DNA of 64,000 bases from positions 1-64,000 of the forward strand of contig NZ_BMYK01000014.1 of the NCBI RefSeq assembly GCF_014652235.1. The letters run 5' to 3'. Source of the stretch: Pseudorhodoferax aquiterrae. Lineage in GTDB: Bacteria > Pseudomonadota > Gammaproteobacteria > Burkholderiales > Burkholderiaceae_C. Position 1 is the first letter of the stretch. Every line of letters starts with the position of its first letter. The translations under genes and the position numbers were made by a program. The notes beneath the pieces were generated by a model. It ran no database searches and was not told the DNA's origin. It saw only the letters and a program-made list of their open reading frames with translations. Shown piece by piece: positions 25,686-33,844 of the stretch.

Positions 25686-27095
25686 TCAGAGAATCCGCGA
25701 GAAGCGTGCGCGTGCCCGGTCGGCCTGCACGTAGCGGTCGAACACCATGGCCACGGCGCGCACCAGGTACCAGCCCGTGGCCGTGAGCTGCAGGCCCTGG
25801 GCGTCGATCTGCACCAGGCCGTCGTCCTGCAGCGCGCGCAACTGCGCCAGCTCGGCCGCGAAGTACGCGCGGAAGTCGATCAGCCAGGCCAGCTCGATGG
25901 CCTCGAACTGCAGCGCACCCTGGCACATCAGCGCCATGATCACGCTGCGGCGCAACAGGTCGTCGCGCGTGAGCGCCAGGCCGCGCACCACGGGCAGCTG
26001 GCCCTGGTCCAGCAGGTCGCAGTAGTGCTCCATGGTCTTGGCGTTCTGCGCATAGCTTGCGCCGATCTTGCCGATGCCGGACACGCCCAGCGCGATCAGG
26101 TCGCAATCGGGCTGGGTGCTGTAGCCCTGGAAGTTGCGGTGCAGCCGGCCCTGGCGCTTGGCCACGGCCAGCGCGTCGCTGGGCAGCGCGAAATGGTCCA
26201 TGCCCACGTAGACGTAGCCGGCGGCCTCGAAACGCGCCAGCGCCGCGCCCAGCATGGCCAGCCGCGCGGCGCCATCGGGCAATTGCCCGGCATGGATGCG
26301 GCGCTGCGGCTTGAAGCGCTCGGGCAGGTGGGCGTAGCCGTACAGCGCGATGCGCTCGGGCCGCAGCGCCACGACCTGCTCCAGCGTCTGCGCGAACGAG
26401 GCGGGCGTCTGCAGCGGCAGGCCGTAGATCAGGTCGACGTTGAGCGACTCGAAGCCCAGGCCGCGCGCGCCCTGCACGAGCTGCTCCACCTGCGCATAGG
26501 GCTGGACGCGGTGCACGGCCTTCTGCACGGCCGGGTCGAAGTCCTGCACACCGAAGGAGAGCCGGTTGAAGCCCAGGCCGGCCAGGTGCCGCAGCCGCGC
26601 GGTGTCCACGGTGCGCGGGTCGATCTCGATCGCGTACTCGCCGCCGGGCGCCAACGCGAAACGGCTGCGCAACAACTCCATGAGCCGCGCCAGCTCGGCG
26701 TCGTTCAGGAAGGTCGGGCTGCCGCCTCCCAGGTGCAGTTGCGAGACGGGCTGGCCTTCGCCGAGTGCGGCCACGTACAGGCCGATCTCGCGCGCCAGGT
26801 AGTCCAGGTAGGGCGCGGCCTTCTCATGGCGCTTGGTGATGATCTTGTTGCACGCGCAGTAGTAGCACAGCGACTCGCAGAACGGGATGTGCACGTACAG
26901 CGACAAGGGCAACGCCTGCCCTGCCCCGCCATGGCGGCGTTGTTGCAGTGCCCGCAGCAGATCTGCGGGGCCGAAGGCCTCGACGAAGCGGTCGGCCGTG
27001 GGGTAGGAGGTGTAGCGCGGGCCGGGCCGGTCGAAGCGCTGCAGCACGTCGGTGGGGATTGCGGAAGCCGCGGGGCTGGCCAAAGAAGTCGTCAT
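25686..27095 (-). CDS. hemN: Oxygen-independent coproporphyrinogen III oxidase
   Basis: This 469-residue radical SAM enzyme converts coproporphyrinogen III to protoporphyrinogen IX without oxygen, supplying haem under low oxygen. The cluster motif is HIPFCESLCYYCACNK near residue 60, with C-x3-C-x2-C plus a fourth cysteine. It is followed by the SAM-binding HLGGGSPTFL. The start is the ATG at 27095 with AGAGG upstream. It is divergent from fnr, with one FNR box between them. Confidence 0.96.
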   Translation of the reverse strand: MTTSLASPAASAIPTDVLQRFDRPGPRYTSYPTADRFVEAFGPADLLRALQQRRHGGAGQALPLSLYVHIPFCESLCYYCACNKIITKRHEKAAPYLDYLAREIGLYVAALGEGQPVSQLHLGGGSPTFLNDAELARLMELLRSRFALAPGGEYAIEIDPRTVDTARLRHLAGLGFNRLSFGVQDFDPAVQKAVHRVQPYAQVEQLVQGARGLGFESLNVDLIYGLPLQTPASFAQTLEQVVALRPERIALYGYAHLPERFKPQRRIHAGQLPDGAARLAMLGAALARFEAAGYVYVGMDHFALPSDALAVAKRQGRLHRNFQGYSTQPDCDLIALGVSGIGKIGASYAQNAKTMEHYCDLLDQGQLPVVRGLALTRDDLLRRSVIMALMCQGALQFEAIELAWLIDFRAYFAAELAQLRALQDDGLVQIDAQGLQLTATGWYLVRAVAMVFDRYVQADRARARFSRIL

Positions 27096-27142
27096 GGGGA
27101 ATCCTCTGCCTGCCACTGTGCCGCGTTCCATCTGTCCGGACC

Positions 27143-27156
27143 TTGACCCAGATCAA
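27143..27156. promoter_or_regulatory. FNR box between hemN and fnr
   Basis: TTGAC-CCAG-ATCAA matches the FNR consensus TTGAT-N4-ATCAA at nine of ten positions. Its centre is 41-42 bp before a likely start point of fnr, with GACAAT at 27179-27184 as the -10. It is equally placed for hemN on the other strand, with CACAGT at 27115-27120. This is the class II activator spacing for both genes. Confidence 0.85.
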
Positions 27157-27209
27157 GTCTTCAGCCGCTCAGGTTTGAGACAATTTGCGCCACGTCATGA
27201 AAGGACGCC

Positions 27210-27929
27210 ATGCACCCGCACACCATCAAAGTCGCCTGTTCCAACTGCAACCTGCGTGAGCTCTGCATGCCCATGCAGCTCGATCAGCAGGCGTTGGAGC
27301 GCATTGACGAAGTGGTGGCGACGCGCAAGTCCGTGAAGCGCGGCGCCACACTGTTCCGCAGCGGCGAGAAATTCACCTCGCTCTACGCGATCCGCACGGG
27401 TTTTTTCAAGACCCTGGTGGCGACCGACGACGGCCGCGAGCAGGTCACGGGCTTCCAGATGGCCGGCGAAATCATCGGCCTGGACGGCATCGTCAACGAC
27501 AAGCACAGCTGCGACGCCGTGGCGCTCGAAGATGCCGAGGTCTGCGTGATGCCCTTCGACCGGCTCGAGGAGCTCTCGCGCGAGGTCAATGCGCTGCAGA
27601 ACCACGTGCACAAGATCATGAGCCGCGAGATCGTGCGCGAGCACGGCGTCATGCTGCTGCTGGGCAGCATGCGCGCGGAGGAGCGCGTGGCGGCCTTCCT
27701 GCTGAACCTGGTCAAGCGCCTGCATGCGCGCGGCTTCTCGCGCAGCGAGCTCGTGCTGCGCATGACGCGCGAGGAGATCGGCAGCTACCTGGGGCTCAAG
27801 CTCGAGACCGTGAGCCGCACTTTCTCCAAGTTCGTCGAGGAAGGCATCGTCGAGGTCAAGCAACGGCATTTGCGCATCGTCGATGCCGACGCCTTGCAGC
27901 GCATCGTCAATCCCCAGGTCTGCCACTGA
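27210..27929 (+). CDS. fnr: FNR-type oxygen-sensing transcriptional regulator
   Basis: This 239-residue Crp/Fnr regulator is active as a dimer when it holds a 4Fe-4S cluster. The N-terminal cysteines CSNCNLRELC and the later cysteine in DKHSCDAV are the expected cluster ligands. A cyclic-nucleotide-type beta-roll follows. The C-terminal HTH contains EEIGSYLGLKLETVSRTFSKF, with the E-x2-SR recognition pattern of FNR. It is the likely activator of hemN, ccoNOQP, ccoIS and usp through the nearby boxes. Its 3' end overlaps the convergent small membrane gene by 23 nt. Confidence 0.95.
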   Translation: MHPHTIKVACSNCNLRELCMPMQLDQQALERIDEVVATRKSVKRGATLFRSGEKFTSLYAIRTGFFKTLVATDDGREQVTGFQMAGEIIGLDGIVNDKHSCDAVALEDAEVCVMPFDRLEELSREVNALQNHVHKIMSREIVREHGVMLLLGSMRAEERVAAFLLNLVKRLHARGFSRSELVLRMTREEIGSYLGLKLETVSRTFSKFVEEGIVEVKQRHLRIVDADALQRIVNPQVCH

Positions 27930-28152
27930 CCATCTCCGGTGCCGCCAGCAGCAGCGTGAGCGCGCTGCCCGCCATGGCCACCGCCCAGAAGGCGAAGAAG
28001 CTCGCGGTGTAGACCGCCATCGCCGACCAGTCCAGCGCGCGGCCCAGCCAGTGCAGGTCGTGCGGATCGACGAGCGCGAACACCAGCATCTCCAGCATGC
28101 CGGCGGCCAGGAAGGCCGGCCAGGCGACCCACATCAGGCGGCGCGCCGCCAT
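27907..28152 (-). CDS. Small membrane protein at the end of the cco operon
   Basis: This 81-residue protein has two hydrophobic helices (MWVAWPAFLAAGMLEMLVFAL and AVYTASFFAFWAVAMAGSALTLLL). I do not recognise a named family. It follows the fixH-like gene by 19 nt on the same strand and converges on fnr with a 23-nt overlap. Position suggests a part in cbb3 oxidase assembly, but nothing in the sequence proves it. Confidence 0.6.
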   Translation of the reverse strand: MAARRLMWVAWPAFLAAGMLEMLVFALVDPHDLHWLGRALDWSAMAVYTASFFAFWAVAMAGSALTLLLAAPEMVSGRPGD

Positions 28153-28171
28153 CGTGGCCACAGCGCCACCC

Positions 28172-28420
28172 TCAGCGCCGCGCCGGCACGGTGCCGGTCG
28201 CCGCGTGGTTGCGCCCGGCCATCGCGGGCTGCAGACCGAAGGCCTCTTCGGCAGCCACCTGGGCGGGCGCCGAGGCGACCACCGGGTCGGCGCCATGGAA
28301 GGCGATCACGGCCGTCGCGATGCCGGCGACGACGACCGCGAGCGGGCCGCCGATCACCATCCAGACCATGCCGTAGCGCCACCAGGGGCGCGCCACGCGC
28401 GCTTGTTGTTCTGCTTGCAT
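28172..28420 (-). CDS. FixH-like small membrane protein
   Basis: This 82-residue protein has one membrane helix (MVWMVIGGPLAVVVAGIATAVIAF) followed by the GADPVV motif seen at the start of FixH/CcoH. It lacks the roughly 100-residue periplasmic domain of full FixH. FixH/CcoH helps assemble cbb3 oxidase with the copper ATPase CcoI. A short form is common in betaproteobacteria as far as I recall. It starts 12 nt after the ccoG stop. Confidence 0.7.
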   Translation of the reverse strand: MQAEQQARVARPWWRYGMVWMVIGGPLAVVVAGIATAVIAFHGADPVVASAPAQVAAEEAFGLQPAMAGRNHAATGTVPARR

Positions 28421-28432
28421 CGTGGTTCTCCT

Positions 28433-29851
28433 CTACCGCGGAATCAGGAACACGGACTTCTCGCGCACATGGGCGTCGCCGTCCAGCATGCGCAGCTCGA
28501 AATGGATCGGGTGCGAGCCTCCCGCGGCCGCAGCTTGCTGCGGGACCTGCAGCCGCACGGCGACCCAGCGCGAGGCCGTGGCATCGACCTCGACCTCGGG
28601 CTCGGAGGTGACCACGAGGCCCGGCAGGCCGCTCGCCGCGATGGCGAAGCGCTGGTGCGCTTCGGTGGCGTTCATGATCTGCAGGCGGTAGACGTTCTCG
28701 ATCGCGCCGCCGGCCACGATGCGGGCCATGGCGCCGCGGTCCCGCACCACGTCCACCTTGAACGGCGTGCGCAGCGCCAGGCTCAGGGCCAGGCCGAGCG
28801 AGATTGCCAGCAGCACAGCGGCATAGACCAGCACGCGCGGACGCAAGACCCTGCGCCAGATCTGCGCACGGCTCCAGCCGCGGGCCAGGCCCTGCTGCGT
28901 GGTGAACTTGACGAGCCCGCGCGCGTAGCCCATCTTGTCCATCACGCCATCGCAGACGTCGGCGCAGGCGCCGCAGCCGATGCATTCGTACTGCAGGCCG
29001 TTGCGGATGTCGATGCCGGTCGGGCAGACCTGCACGCACAGCGTGCAGGCTATGCAGGATCCCAGGCCGCGCGCTGCCGCATCGGCGTTGCGCGGGCGGC
29101 TGCCGCGCGGCTCGCCGCGCGCGCTGTCGTAGCTCACGATCAGCGTGTCGCGGTCGAACATCGCACTCTGGAAACGTGCATAGGGGCACATGTACTTGCA
29201 GACCTGCTCGCGCAGGAAGCCCGCATTGCCATACGTGGCCAGGCCGTAGAACAGCACCCAGAACACCTCCCAGGGCCCCATGCGCGTGGTGATGAAGGAC
29301 ATCGCCAGCGCGCGGATCGGCGTGAAATAGCCGACGAAGGTGAAGCCGGTCCACAGCGCGAACACGCCCCAGCAGACATGCTTGAACCACTTCTTGACCA
29401 GCTTCTCTGCCGAGAAGGGCGCCGCATCGAGCTTCATGCGCGCACCGCGGTCGCCCTCGATGCGCCGTTCGATCCACAGGAAGATCTCGGTGTAGACCGT
29501 CTGCGGGCACGAGAAGCCGCACCACAGCCGGCCCGCCACGGCCGTGAACAGGAACAGCGCCAGCGCACAGATGACCAACAGGCCCGCCAGGTAGATGAAA
29601 TCCTGCGGGTACAGCACCAGGCCGAAGATGTAGAAGCGGCGCGCCTGCAGATCGAACAGCAAGGCCTGCCGCTCGCCCCACTGCAGCCAGGCGGTGCCGT
29701 AGAAGGCCAGCTGCGTGAGCCAGACCAGGGCCCAGCGCCAGTTCTGGAAGAAGCCGCCGACCGTGCGCGGGTAGACCGTCTTGTGGGCCTCGAACAGCGG
29801 GACCAGCGCGGGCTCGGCCTGGATGGGGATGACCTTGCGCTCGGCACTCAT
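28433..29851 (-). CDS. ccoG: Cytochrome c oxidase accessory protein CcoG
   Basis: This 472-residue inner-membrane iron-sulfur protein (also called FixG/RdxA) acts as a cupric reductase that supplies Cu(I) for cbb3 oxidase. It has about five helices; CGFSCPQTVYTEIF and CKYMCPYARFQ precede two ferredoxin-like motifs. These motifs are CIACTLCVQVCP and CIGCGACADVCD near residues 270-300. A C-terminal Ig-like domain lies in the periplasm. It is 7 nt downstream of ccoP. Confidence 0.95.
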   Translation of the reverse strand: MSAERKVIPIQAEPALVPLFEAHKTVYPRTVGGFFQNWRWALVWLTQLAFYGTAWLQWGERQALLFDLQARRFYIFGLVLYPQDFIYLAGLLVICALALFLFTAVAGRLWCGFSCPQTVYTEIFLWIERRIEGDRGARMKLDAAPFSAEKLVKKWFKHVCWGVFALWTGFTFVGYFTPIRALAMSFITTRMGPWEVFWVLFYGLATYGNAGFLREQVCKYMCPYARFQSAMFDRDTLIVSYDSARGEPRGSRPRNADAAARGLGSCIACTLCVQVCPTGIDIRNGLQYECIGCGACADVCDGVMDKMGYARGLVKFTTQQGLARGWSRAQIWRRVLRPRVLVYAAVLLAISLGLALSLALRTPFKVDVVRDRGAMARIVAGGAIENVYRLQIMNATEAHQRFAIAASGLPGLVVTSEPEVEVDATASRWVAVRLQVPQQAAAAGGSHPIHFELRMLDGDAHVREKSVFLIPR

Positions 29852-29858
29852 GGCAGGT

Positions 29859-30758
29859 TCAACGGTTGGAGAGGCCCCAGACGTAGGATGCCAGCACGCG
29901 GATCTGCTCCGCGCTGAACTTGCCTTCCTGCGCCGGCATCTGGTTGGTCTTGCCGTTGTTGACCATCGCGACGATGGCTTCTTCGCCCCAGCCGTGCAGC
30001 CAGATGTCGTCGGTCAGGTTGGGTGCGCCCAGCAGCGGGTTGCCCTTGCCGTTGCTGCCGTGGCAGGCCGCGCAGGCCGTGAACTTGGCCTTGCCCAGCG
30101 CAGCGCGCACCGAGTCGTGCGGGCCGCCCGACAGGCTCAGCACGTAGTGCGCCACGTTGCGCACGTCCTCGGGCGTGCCCACGGCCGCGGCCATGGGCGG
30201 CATGCTGCCGATGCGGCCCTTGGCGATGGTCTCGGCGATCCTCTCGGGCTCGCCGCCCCACAGCCAGTCGCCGTCCGCCAGGTTCGGAAAGCCCTTGCTG
30301 CCGCGGGCGTCCGAACCGTGGCACTGGGCGCAGTTGTTCATGAACAAGCGCTCGCCGATGGCATGGGCCTGCGGGTCCCGGGCGATCTCCGCCATGGGCA
30401 TGTCCGCGTACTTCGCGTAGACCTGCGCCGTGGACGCCTTGTGCCTGGCCACGTCGGCCGCGTGCTCGCCCACCGAACTCCAGTTCAGCTTGCCGGGCTC
30501 GGCACCCAGGCCCGGGTACAGGACCAGGTACAGCACGCCGAAGACCACCGTGATGACGAACATCCAGACCCACCAGCGCGGCAGCGGATTGTTCATCTCG
30601 CGCAGGTCGCCGTCCCACACATGGCCCGTGGTGTTGTCGCCGGTCGGCGAGACGCGCGCCTTGCCGGCGCCCCACAGCAGCAGCACGCAGCCGAGGATGC
30701 CGCCCAGTGTCACGGCAATGATCGCGATGGACCAGAAGCCGCTTGTGAAATCGCTCAT
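29859..30758 (-). CDS. ccoP: cbb3 oxidase dihaem cytochrome c subunit CcoP
   Basis: This 299-residue dihaem subunit passes electrons to CcoO and CcoN. Two N-terminal helices (FWSIAIIAVTLGGILGCVLLL and PRWWVWMFVITVVFGVLYLVL) anchor it. The haem sites CAQCH and CAACH lie near residues 142 and 230, with distal methionines in SMPPMAAA and QMPAQEG. It follows ccoQ by 9 nt. Confidence 0.97.
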   Translation of the reverse strand: MSDFTSGFWSIAIIAVTLGGILGCVLLLWGAGKARVSPTGDNTTGHVWDGDLREMNNPLPRWWVWMFVITVVFGVLYLVLYPGLGAEPGKLNWSSVGEHAADVARHKASTAQVYAKYADMPMAEIARDPQAHAIGERLFMNNCAQCHGSDARGSKGFPNLADGDWLWGGEPERIAETIAKGRIGSMPPMAAAVGTPEDVRNVAHYVLSLSGGPHDSVRAALGKAKFTACAACHGSNGKGNPLLGAPNLTDDIWLHGWGEEAIVAMVNNGKTNQMPAQEGKFSAEQIRVLASYVWGLSNR

Positions 30759-30767
30759 GTTGCCCTC

Positions 30768-30905
30768 TTACTCTTGGTCGAAAGGCAGCTGCGCCGCCTC
30801 GTCGAAGGACTGCTTGTTGCTCCGGGACCAGGCCCAGACCAGGATGCCGATGAAGGTGACGAACGACACCACGGTCGCCACGGCACGCAGGGTGTTGATG
30901 TCCAT
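30768..30905 (-). CDS. ccoQ: cbb3 oxidase small subunit CcoQ
   Basis: This 45-residue single-helix subunit (MDINTLRAVATVVSFVTFIGILVWAWS) stabilises the cbb3 complex. The start is the ATG at 30903-30905. A longer frame would read through repeat DNA. No Shine-Dalgarno is seen, because a perfect 9-bp hairpin ends right at the start codon. Confidence 0.9.
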   Translation of the reverse strand: MDINTLRAVATVVSFVTFIGILVWAWSRSNKQSFDEAAQLPFDQE

Positions 30906-30990
30906 GTCAATGCCGCCCGGCCGCCCGAAGGCATTGACGCGCCCCCTCGGGGGGCAGCGATACACGAAGTGATGAGCGTGGGGGTGTCAT
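30906..30990 (-). repeat. Hairpin and GC-rich repeat between ccoO and ccoQ
   Basis: Two parts are visible. The first is the perfect hairpin GTCAATGCC-N15-GGCATTGAC (30906-30938), which abuts the ccoQ start codon. The second is a CCCCCTCGGGGGG palindrome followed by CAGCGATACACGAAGTG and AGCGTGGGGGT. From memory, strings of the second kind are common between genes of Comamonadaceae. Placement within an operon suggests an effect on the ratio of CcoO to CcoQ and CcoP; that is inference. Confidence 0.6.
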
Positions 30991-31000
30991 GTCCAGCTCC

Positions 31001-31624
31001 TCACTTGACGGCCAGGCCCAGCGATTGCAGGTAGGCGATCGTGGCCTCCATCTCGGTCCGGCCCTTCACGTCGGCGGGTGCCTTGGCGATCTCCTCGTCC
31101 GTGTAGGGCACGCCCAGGCGGCGCAGCGCGCGCATGTTGGCCGCCAGCTGCTCGCCATCCACAGTGGCCTTGTCCAGCCAGGCGTAGGCCGGCATGTTGG
31201 ACTCGGGCACCACGTCGCGCGGGTTCATCAAGTGGATGCGGTGCCACTCGTCGTTGTACTTGCCGCCCACGCGATGCAGGTCGGGGCCGGTGCGCTTGCT
31301 GCCCCACTGGAACGGATGGTCGTAGACGAACTCGCCGGCCAGCGAATGGTGGCCGTAGCGCAGCGTCTCGGCCTGCAGCGGGCGGATCATCTGCGAGTGG
31401 CAGTTGTAGCAACCCTCGCGCAGGTAGACGTCGCGGCCGGCCAGTTGCAGCGCGGTGTAGGGCTTGACGCCTTCGATGGCCACCGTCGTGGTGCGCTGGA
31501 AGAACAGCGGCACGATCTCCACGAGGCCGCCGACCAGCAGCACCAGCAGGATCAGCACGATCATCAGGAAGTTGTTGGTCTCGATGCGTTCGTGCGCACC
31601 GGGCTTGTCGAGGTTCTGCGACAT
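31001..31624 (-). CDS. ccoO: cbb3 oxidase monohaem cytochrome c subunit CcoO
   Basis: This 207-residue subunit is anchored by one N-terminal helix ([24 protein letters not shown]). The single haem c site CYNCH is near residue 73, and a later methionine in SNMPAYAW is the likely axial ligand. It hands electrons to CcoN. It lies 13 nt after ccoN and is separated from ccoQ by a 95-nt repeat-bearing gap. Confidence 0.97.
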   Translation of the reverse strand: MSQNLDKPGAHERIETNNFLMIVLILLVLLVGGLVEIVPLFFQRTTTVAIEGVKPYTALQLAGRDVYLREGCYNCHSQMIRPLQAETLRYGHHSLAGEFVYDHPFQWGSKRTGPDLHRVGGKYNDEWHRIHLMNPRDVVPESNMPAYAWLDKATVDGEQLAANMRALRRLGVPYTDEEIAKAPADVKGRTEMEATIAYLQSLGLAVK

Positions 31625-31637
31625 GGTTCTTCTCGGT

Positions 31638-33074
31638 TCAGTGGGCCGCCGCGGCTTGCGGGACAGCCACGGTGGCAGGCCGCGCGTTGAGCATGGTCAT
31701 GACCATGTTCCAGGCCATCACCAGCATGCCTCCCAGGTACAGCAGGCCGCCCAAGAGGCGCACGGCGTAGAAGGGGTAGGTGGCCTTGACGGATTCGGCG
31801 AAGGTGTAAGTCAGCGTGCCGTCGGCGTTCACGGCGCGCCACATCAGGCCCTGCATCACGCCGGCGATCCACATCGCGGCGATGTACAGCACGATGCCGA
31901 TGGTGGCGCTCCAGAAGTGCAGCTCGATGGCCTTCACGCTGTACATCTGCTTCTGCCCGAACAGCCGCGGGATCAGGTAGTACAGGCTGCCCATGGTGAT
32001 GAGGCCGACCCAGCCCAGTGCGCCCGAGTGCACGTGGCCCACGGTCCAGTCGGTGTAGTGGGAGAGCGCGTTGACGGTCTTGATCGACATCATCGGGCCC
32101 TCGAACGTGCTCATGCCGTAGAACGACAGGGCCACGATCAGGAAGCGCAGGATGGGGTCGTCGCGCAGCTTGTGCCAGGCGCCCGACAGCGTCATCACGC
32201 CGTTGATCATGCCGCCCCAGGACGGCGCCAGCAGGATCAGCGAGAACACCATGCCGACCGACTGCGTCCAATCCGGCAGCGCCGTGTAGTGCAGGTGGTG
32301 GGGGCCGGCCCACATGTAGGTGAAGATCAGCGCCCAGAAGTGCACGATGGACAGCCGGTAGCTGTAGACCGGGCGCTCGGCCTGCTTGGGGATGAAGTAG
32401 TACATCATCCCGAGGAAGCCGGCCGTGAGGAAGAAGCCCACGGCGTTGTGGCCGTACCACCACTGCACCATGGCGTCCTGCACGCCGGCATAGGCCGAGT
32501 AGCTCTTCCAGAAGCTCGCGGGCATGGCCGCGCTGTTGACGATGTGCAGCAGCGCCACGGCGATGATGAAGGCGCCGTAGAACCAGTTGGCCACGTAGAT
32601 GTGGCGCACCTTGCGCGTGCCGATGGTGCCGAAGAACACCACCGCGAAGGCCACCCAGACCAGCGCGATCAGGATGTCGACGGGCCATTCCAGCTCGGCG
32701 TACTCCTTGCCGGTGGTGTAGCCCAGCGGCAGCGTGATGGCGGCGGCCACGATCACGGCCTGCCAGCCCCAGAACGTGAAGGATGCGAGCCAGCCGCCGA
32801 ACAGCCGCGTCTGGCAGGTGCGCTGCACCACGTAGTAGGCCGTGCCGAACAGCGCGCAGCCGCCGAACGCGAAGATCACCGCATTGGTGTGCAGCGGCCG
32901 CAGCCGGCCGTAGCTGAGCCATGGGATGCCCAGGTTCAGTTCGGGCCAGGTCAGCTGGGCGGCGATCACCACGCCGACCAACATGCCCACCACCCCCCAC
33001 ACCACGGCCATCACGGAAAACTGGCGCACGACGGCGTCGTTGTAGACCGTGGCCGGGCTTCTCGATTGATTCAT
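31638..33074 (-). CDS. ccoN: cbb3-type cytochrome c oxidase catalytic subunit CcoN
   Basis: This 478-residue subunit has twelve helices and holds haem b, haem b3 and CuB, the site where oxygen is reduced. Expected histidine ligands lie in [30 protein letters not shown] and [14 protein letters not shown]. The ATG at 33074 is chosen because [13 protein letters not shown] is the typical N-terminus; an upstream ATG adds a basic tail. An FNR box lies 66 nt upstream. ccoO, ccoQ, ccoP and ccoG follow. Confidence 0.97.
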   Translation of the reverse strand: MNQSRSPATVYNDAVVRQFSVMAVVWGVVGMLVGVVIAAQLTWPELNLGIPWLSYGRLRPLHTNAVIFAFGGCALFGTAYYVVQRTCQTRLFGGWLASFTFWGWQAVIVAAAITLPLGYTTGKEYAELEWPVDILIALVWVAFAVVFFGTIGTRKVRHIYVANWFYGAFIIAVALLHIVNSAAMPASFWKSYSAYAGVQDAMVQWWYGHNAVGFFLTAGFLGMMYYFIPKQAERPVYSYRLSIVHFWALIFTYMWAGPHHLHYTALPDWTQSVGMVFSLILLAPSWGGMINGVMTLSGAWHKLRDDPILRFLIVALSFYGMSTFEGPMMSIKTVNALSHYTDWTVGHVHSGALGWVGLITMGSLYYLIPRLFGQKQMYSVKAIELHFWSATIGIVLYIAAMWIAGVMQGLMWRAVNADGTLTYTFAESVKATYPFYAVRLLGGLLYLGGMLVMAWNMVMTMLNARPATVAVPQAAAAH

Positions 33075-33139
33075 CGCTGCCTCTCTTGAACGCTTTTTCA
33101 GCACTGCGGGCAGTGTCGGACGGCGCCCGCAGGGGCGCT

Positions 33140-33153
33140 TTGATGCACGTCAA
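33140..33153 (-). promoter_or_regulatory. FNR box upstream of ccoN
   Basis: On the minus strand the site reads TTGAC-GTGC-ATCAA, nine of ten consensus positions. A weak -10 GACACT lies at 33112-33117, about 31 nt downstream of the centre, which fits class II activation. It is the same variant as the hemN/fnr and ccoI/usp boxes. Confidence 0.85.
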
Positions 33154-33222
33154 GCAGCCTGCAGGTGCCGCATGCACGCGGACCGCGCCCTACACTGCTG
33201 GCCCGATCCGGAGACCGACCGC

Positions 33223-33687
33223 ATGCCCATGAACCACTCCGACCCACCGCGCTACCTCAGCGTGGGCGAGGTCGCACTGCGCAGCGGCGTGGCGGTGTCC
33301 ACGCTGCACTTCTACGAGTCCAAGGGGCTCATCAGCAGCGTGCGCACCGAGGGGAACCAGCGCCGCTTCACGCCCGGCGTGCTGCGCTACATCGCCATCG
33401 TCAAGGTCGCGCAGCGCGCAGGCATTCCGCTGGAGGAGGTGCGCCAGGCGCTGGGCGAGTACCGGCCCGAGGTGCGCGTGACGGCGGCGCAATGGCGTGC
33501 GGTGGCCTCGCGTTGGCGTGCCGCCATGGACGAACGCATCCTCAAGCTGCAGCGCCTGCGCGACGAGCTGGACAGCTGCATCGGCTGCGGCTGCCTCTCG
33601 CTCAAGGACTGCCCGCTGCGCAACCCGGCCGACGCGCTGGCCCAGCAGGGGCCGGGGCCGCGCATCCTGGAACGCCCGCTGCGCTAG
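33223..33687 (+). CDS. soxR: Redox-sensitive regulator SoxR
   Basis: This 154-residue MerR-family regulator carries a 2Fe-2S cluster. The winged helix begins YLSVGEVALRSGVAVSTLHFYESKG, and the cluster motif CIGCGCLSLKDC (C-x2-C-x-C-x5-C) is near residue 122. Outside the enteric bacteria SoxR usually senses redox-active compounds such as phenazines and quinones and induces efflux pumps. That fits the pump genes and the SoxR box directly downstream. GGAG precedes the ATG at 33223; ATG 33229 is an alternative. Confidence 0.95.
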   Translation: MPMNHSDPPRYLSVGEVALRSGVAVSTLHFYESKGLISSVRTEGNQRRFTPGVLRYIAIVKVAQRAGIPLEEVRQALGEYRPEVRVTAAQWRAVASRWRAAMDERILKLQRLRDELDSCIGCGCLSLKDCPLRNPADALAQQGPGPRILERPLR

Positions 33688-33754
33688 GTCGCCGCCGATC
33701 CCGCCTGGCCACGCGCCCCTGGCGCGGCGGCGCCACAGAGAACAACCCTGCCGC

Positions 33755-33785
33755 TTGACCTCAAGTTCACTTGAGGTCTTACAAA
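33755..33785 (+). promoter_or_regulatory. SoxR box in a long-spacer promoter
   Basis: The palindrome CCTCAAGTTCACTTGAGG (33759-33776) matches the SoxR operator consensus with one change at the centre. It lies between a -35 TTGACC (33755-33760) and a -10 TACAAA (33780-33785) with a 19-bp spacer. Such over-long spacers are the hallmark of MerR/SoxR activated promoters. The promoter points to the efflux genes, 60 bp upstream of the first ATG. Confidence 0.9.
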
Positions 33786-33844
33786 CGCGATCGACCGCCA
33801 GGTGCCGGGCACGTCGCCCCATCTGCAGCGGCAGGGAGAAACGC

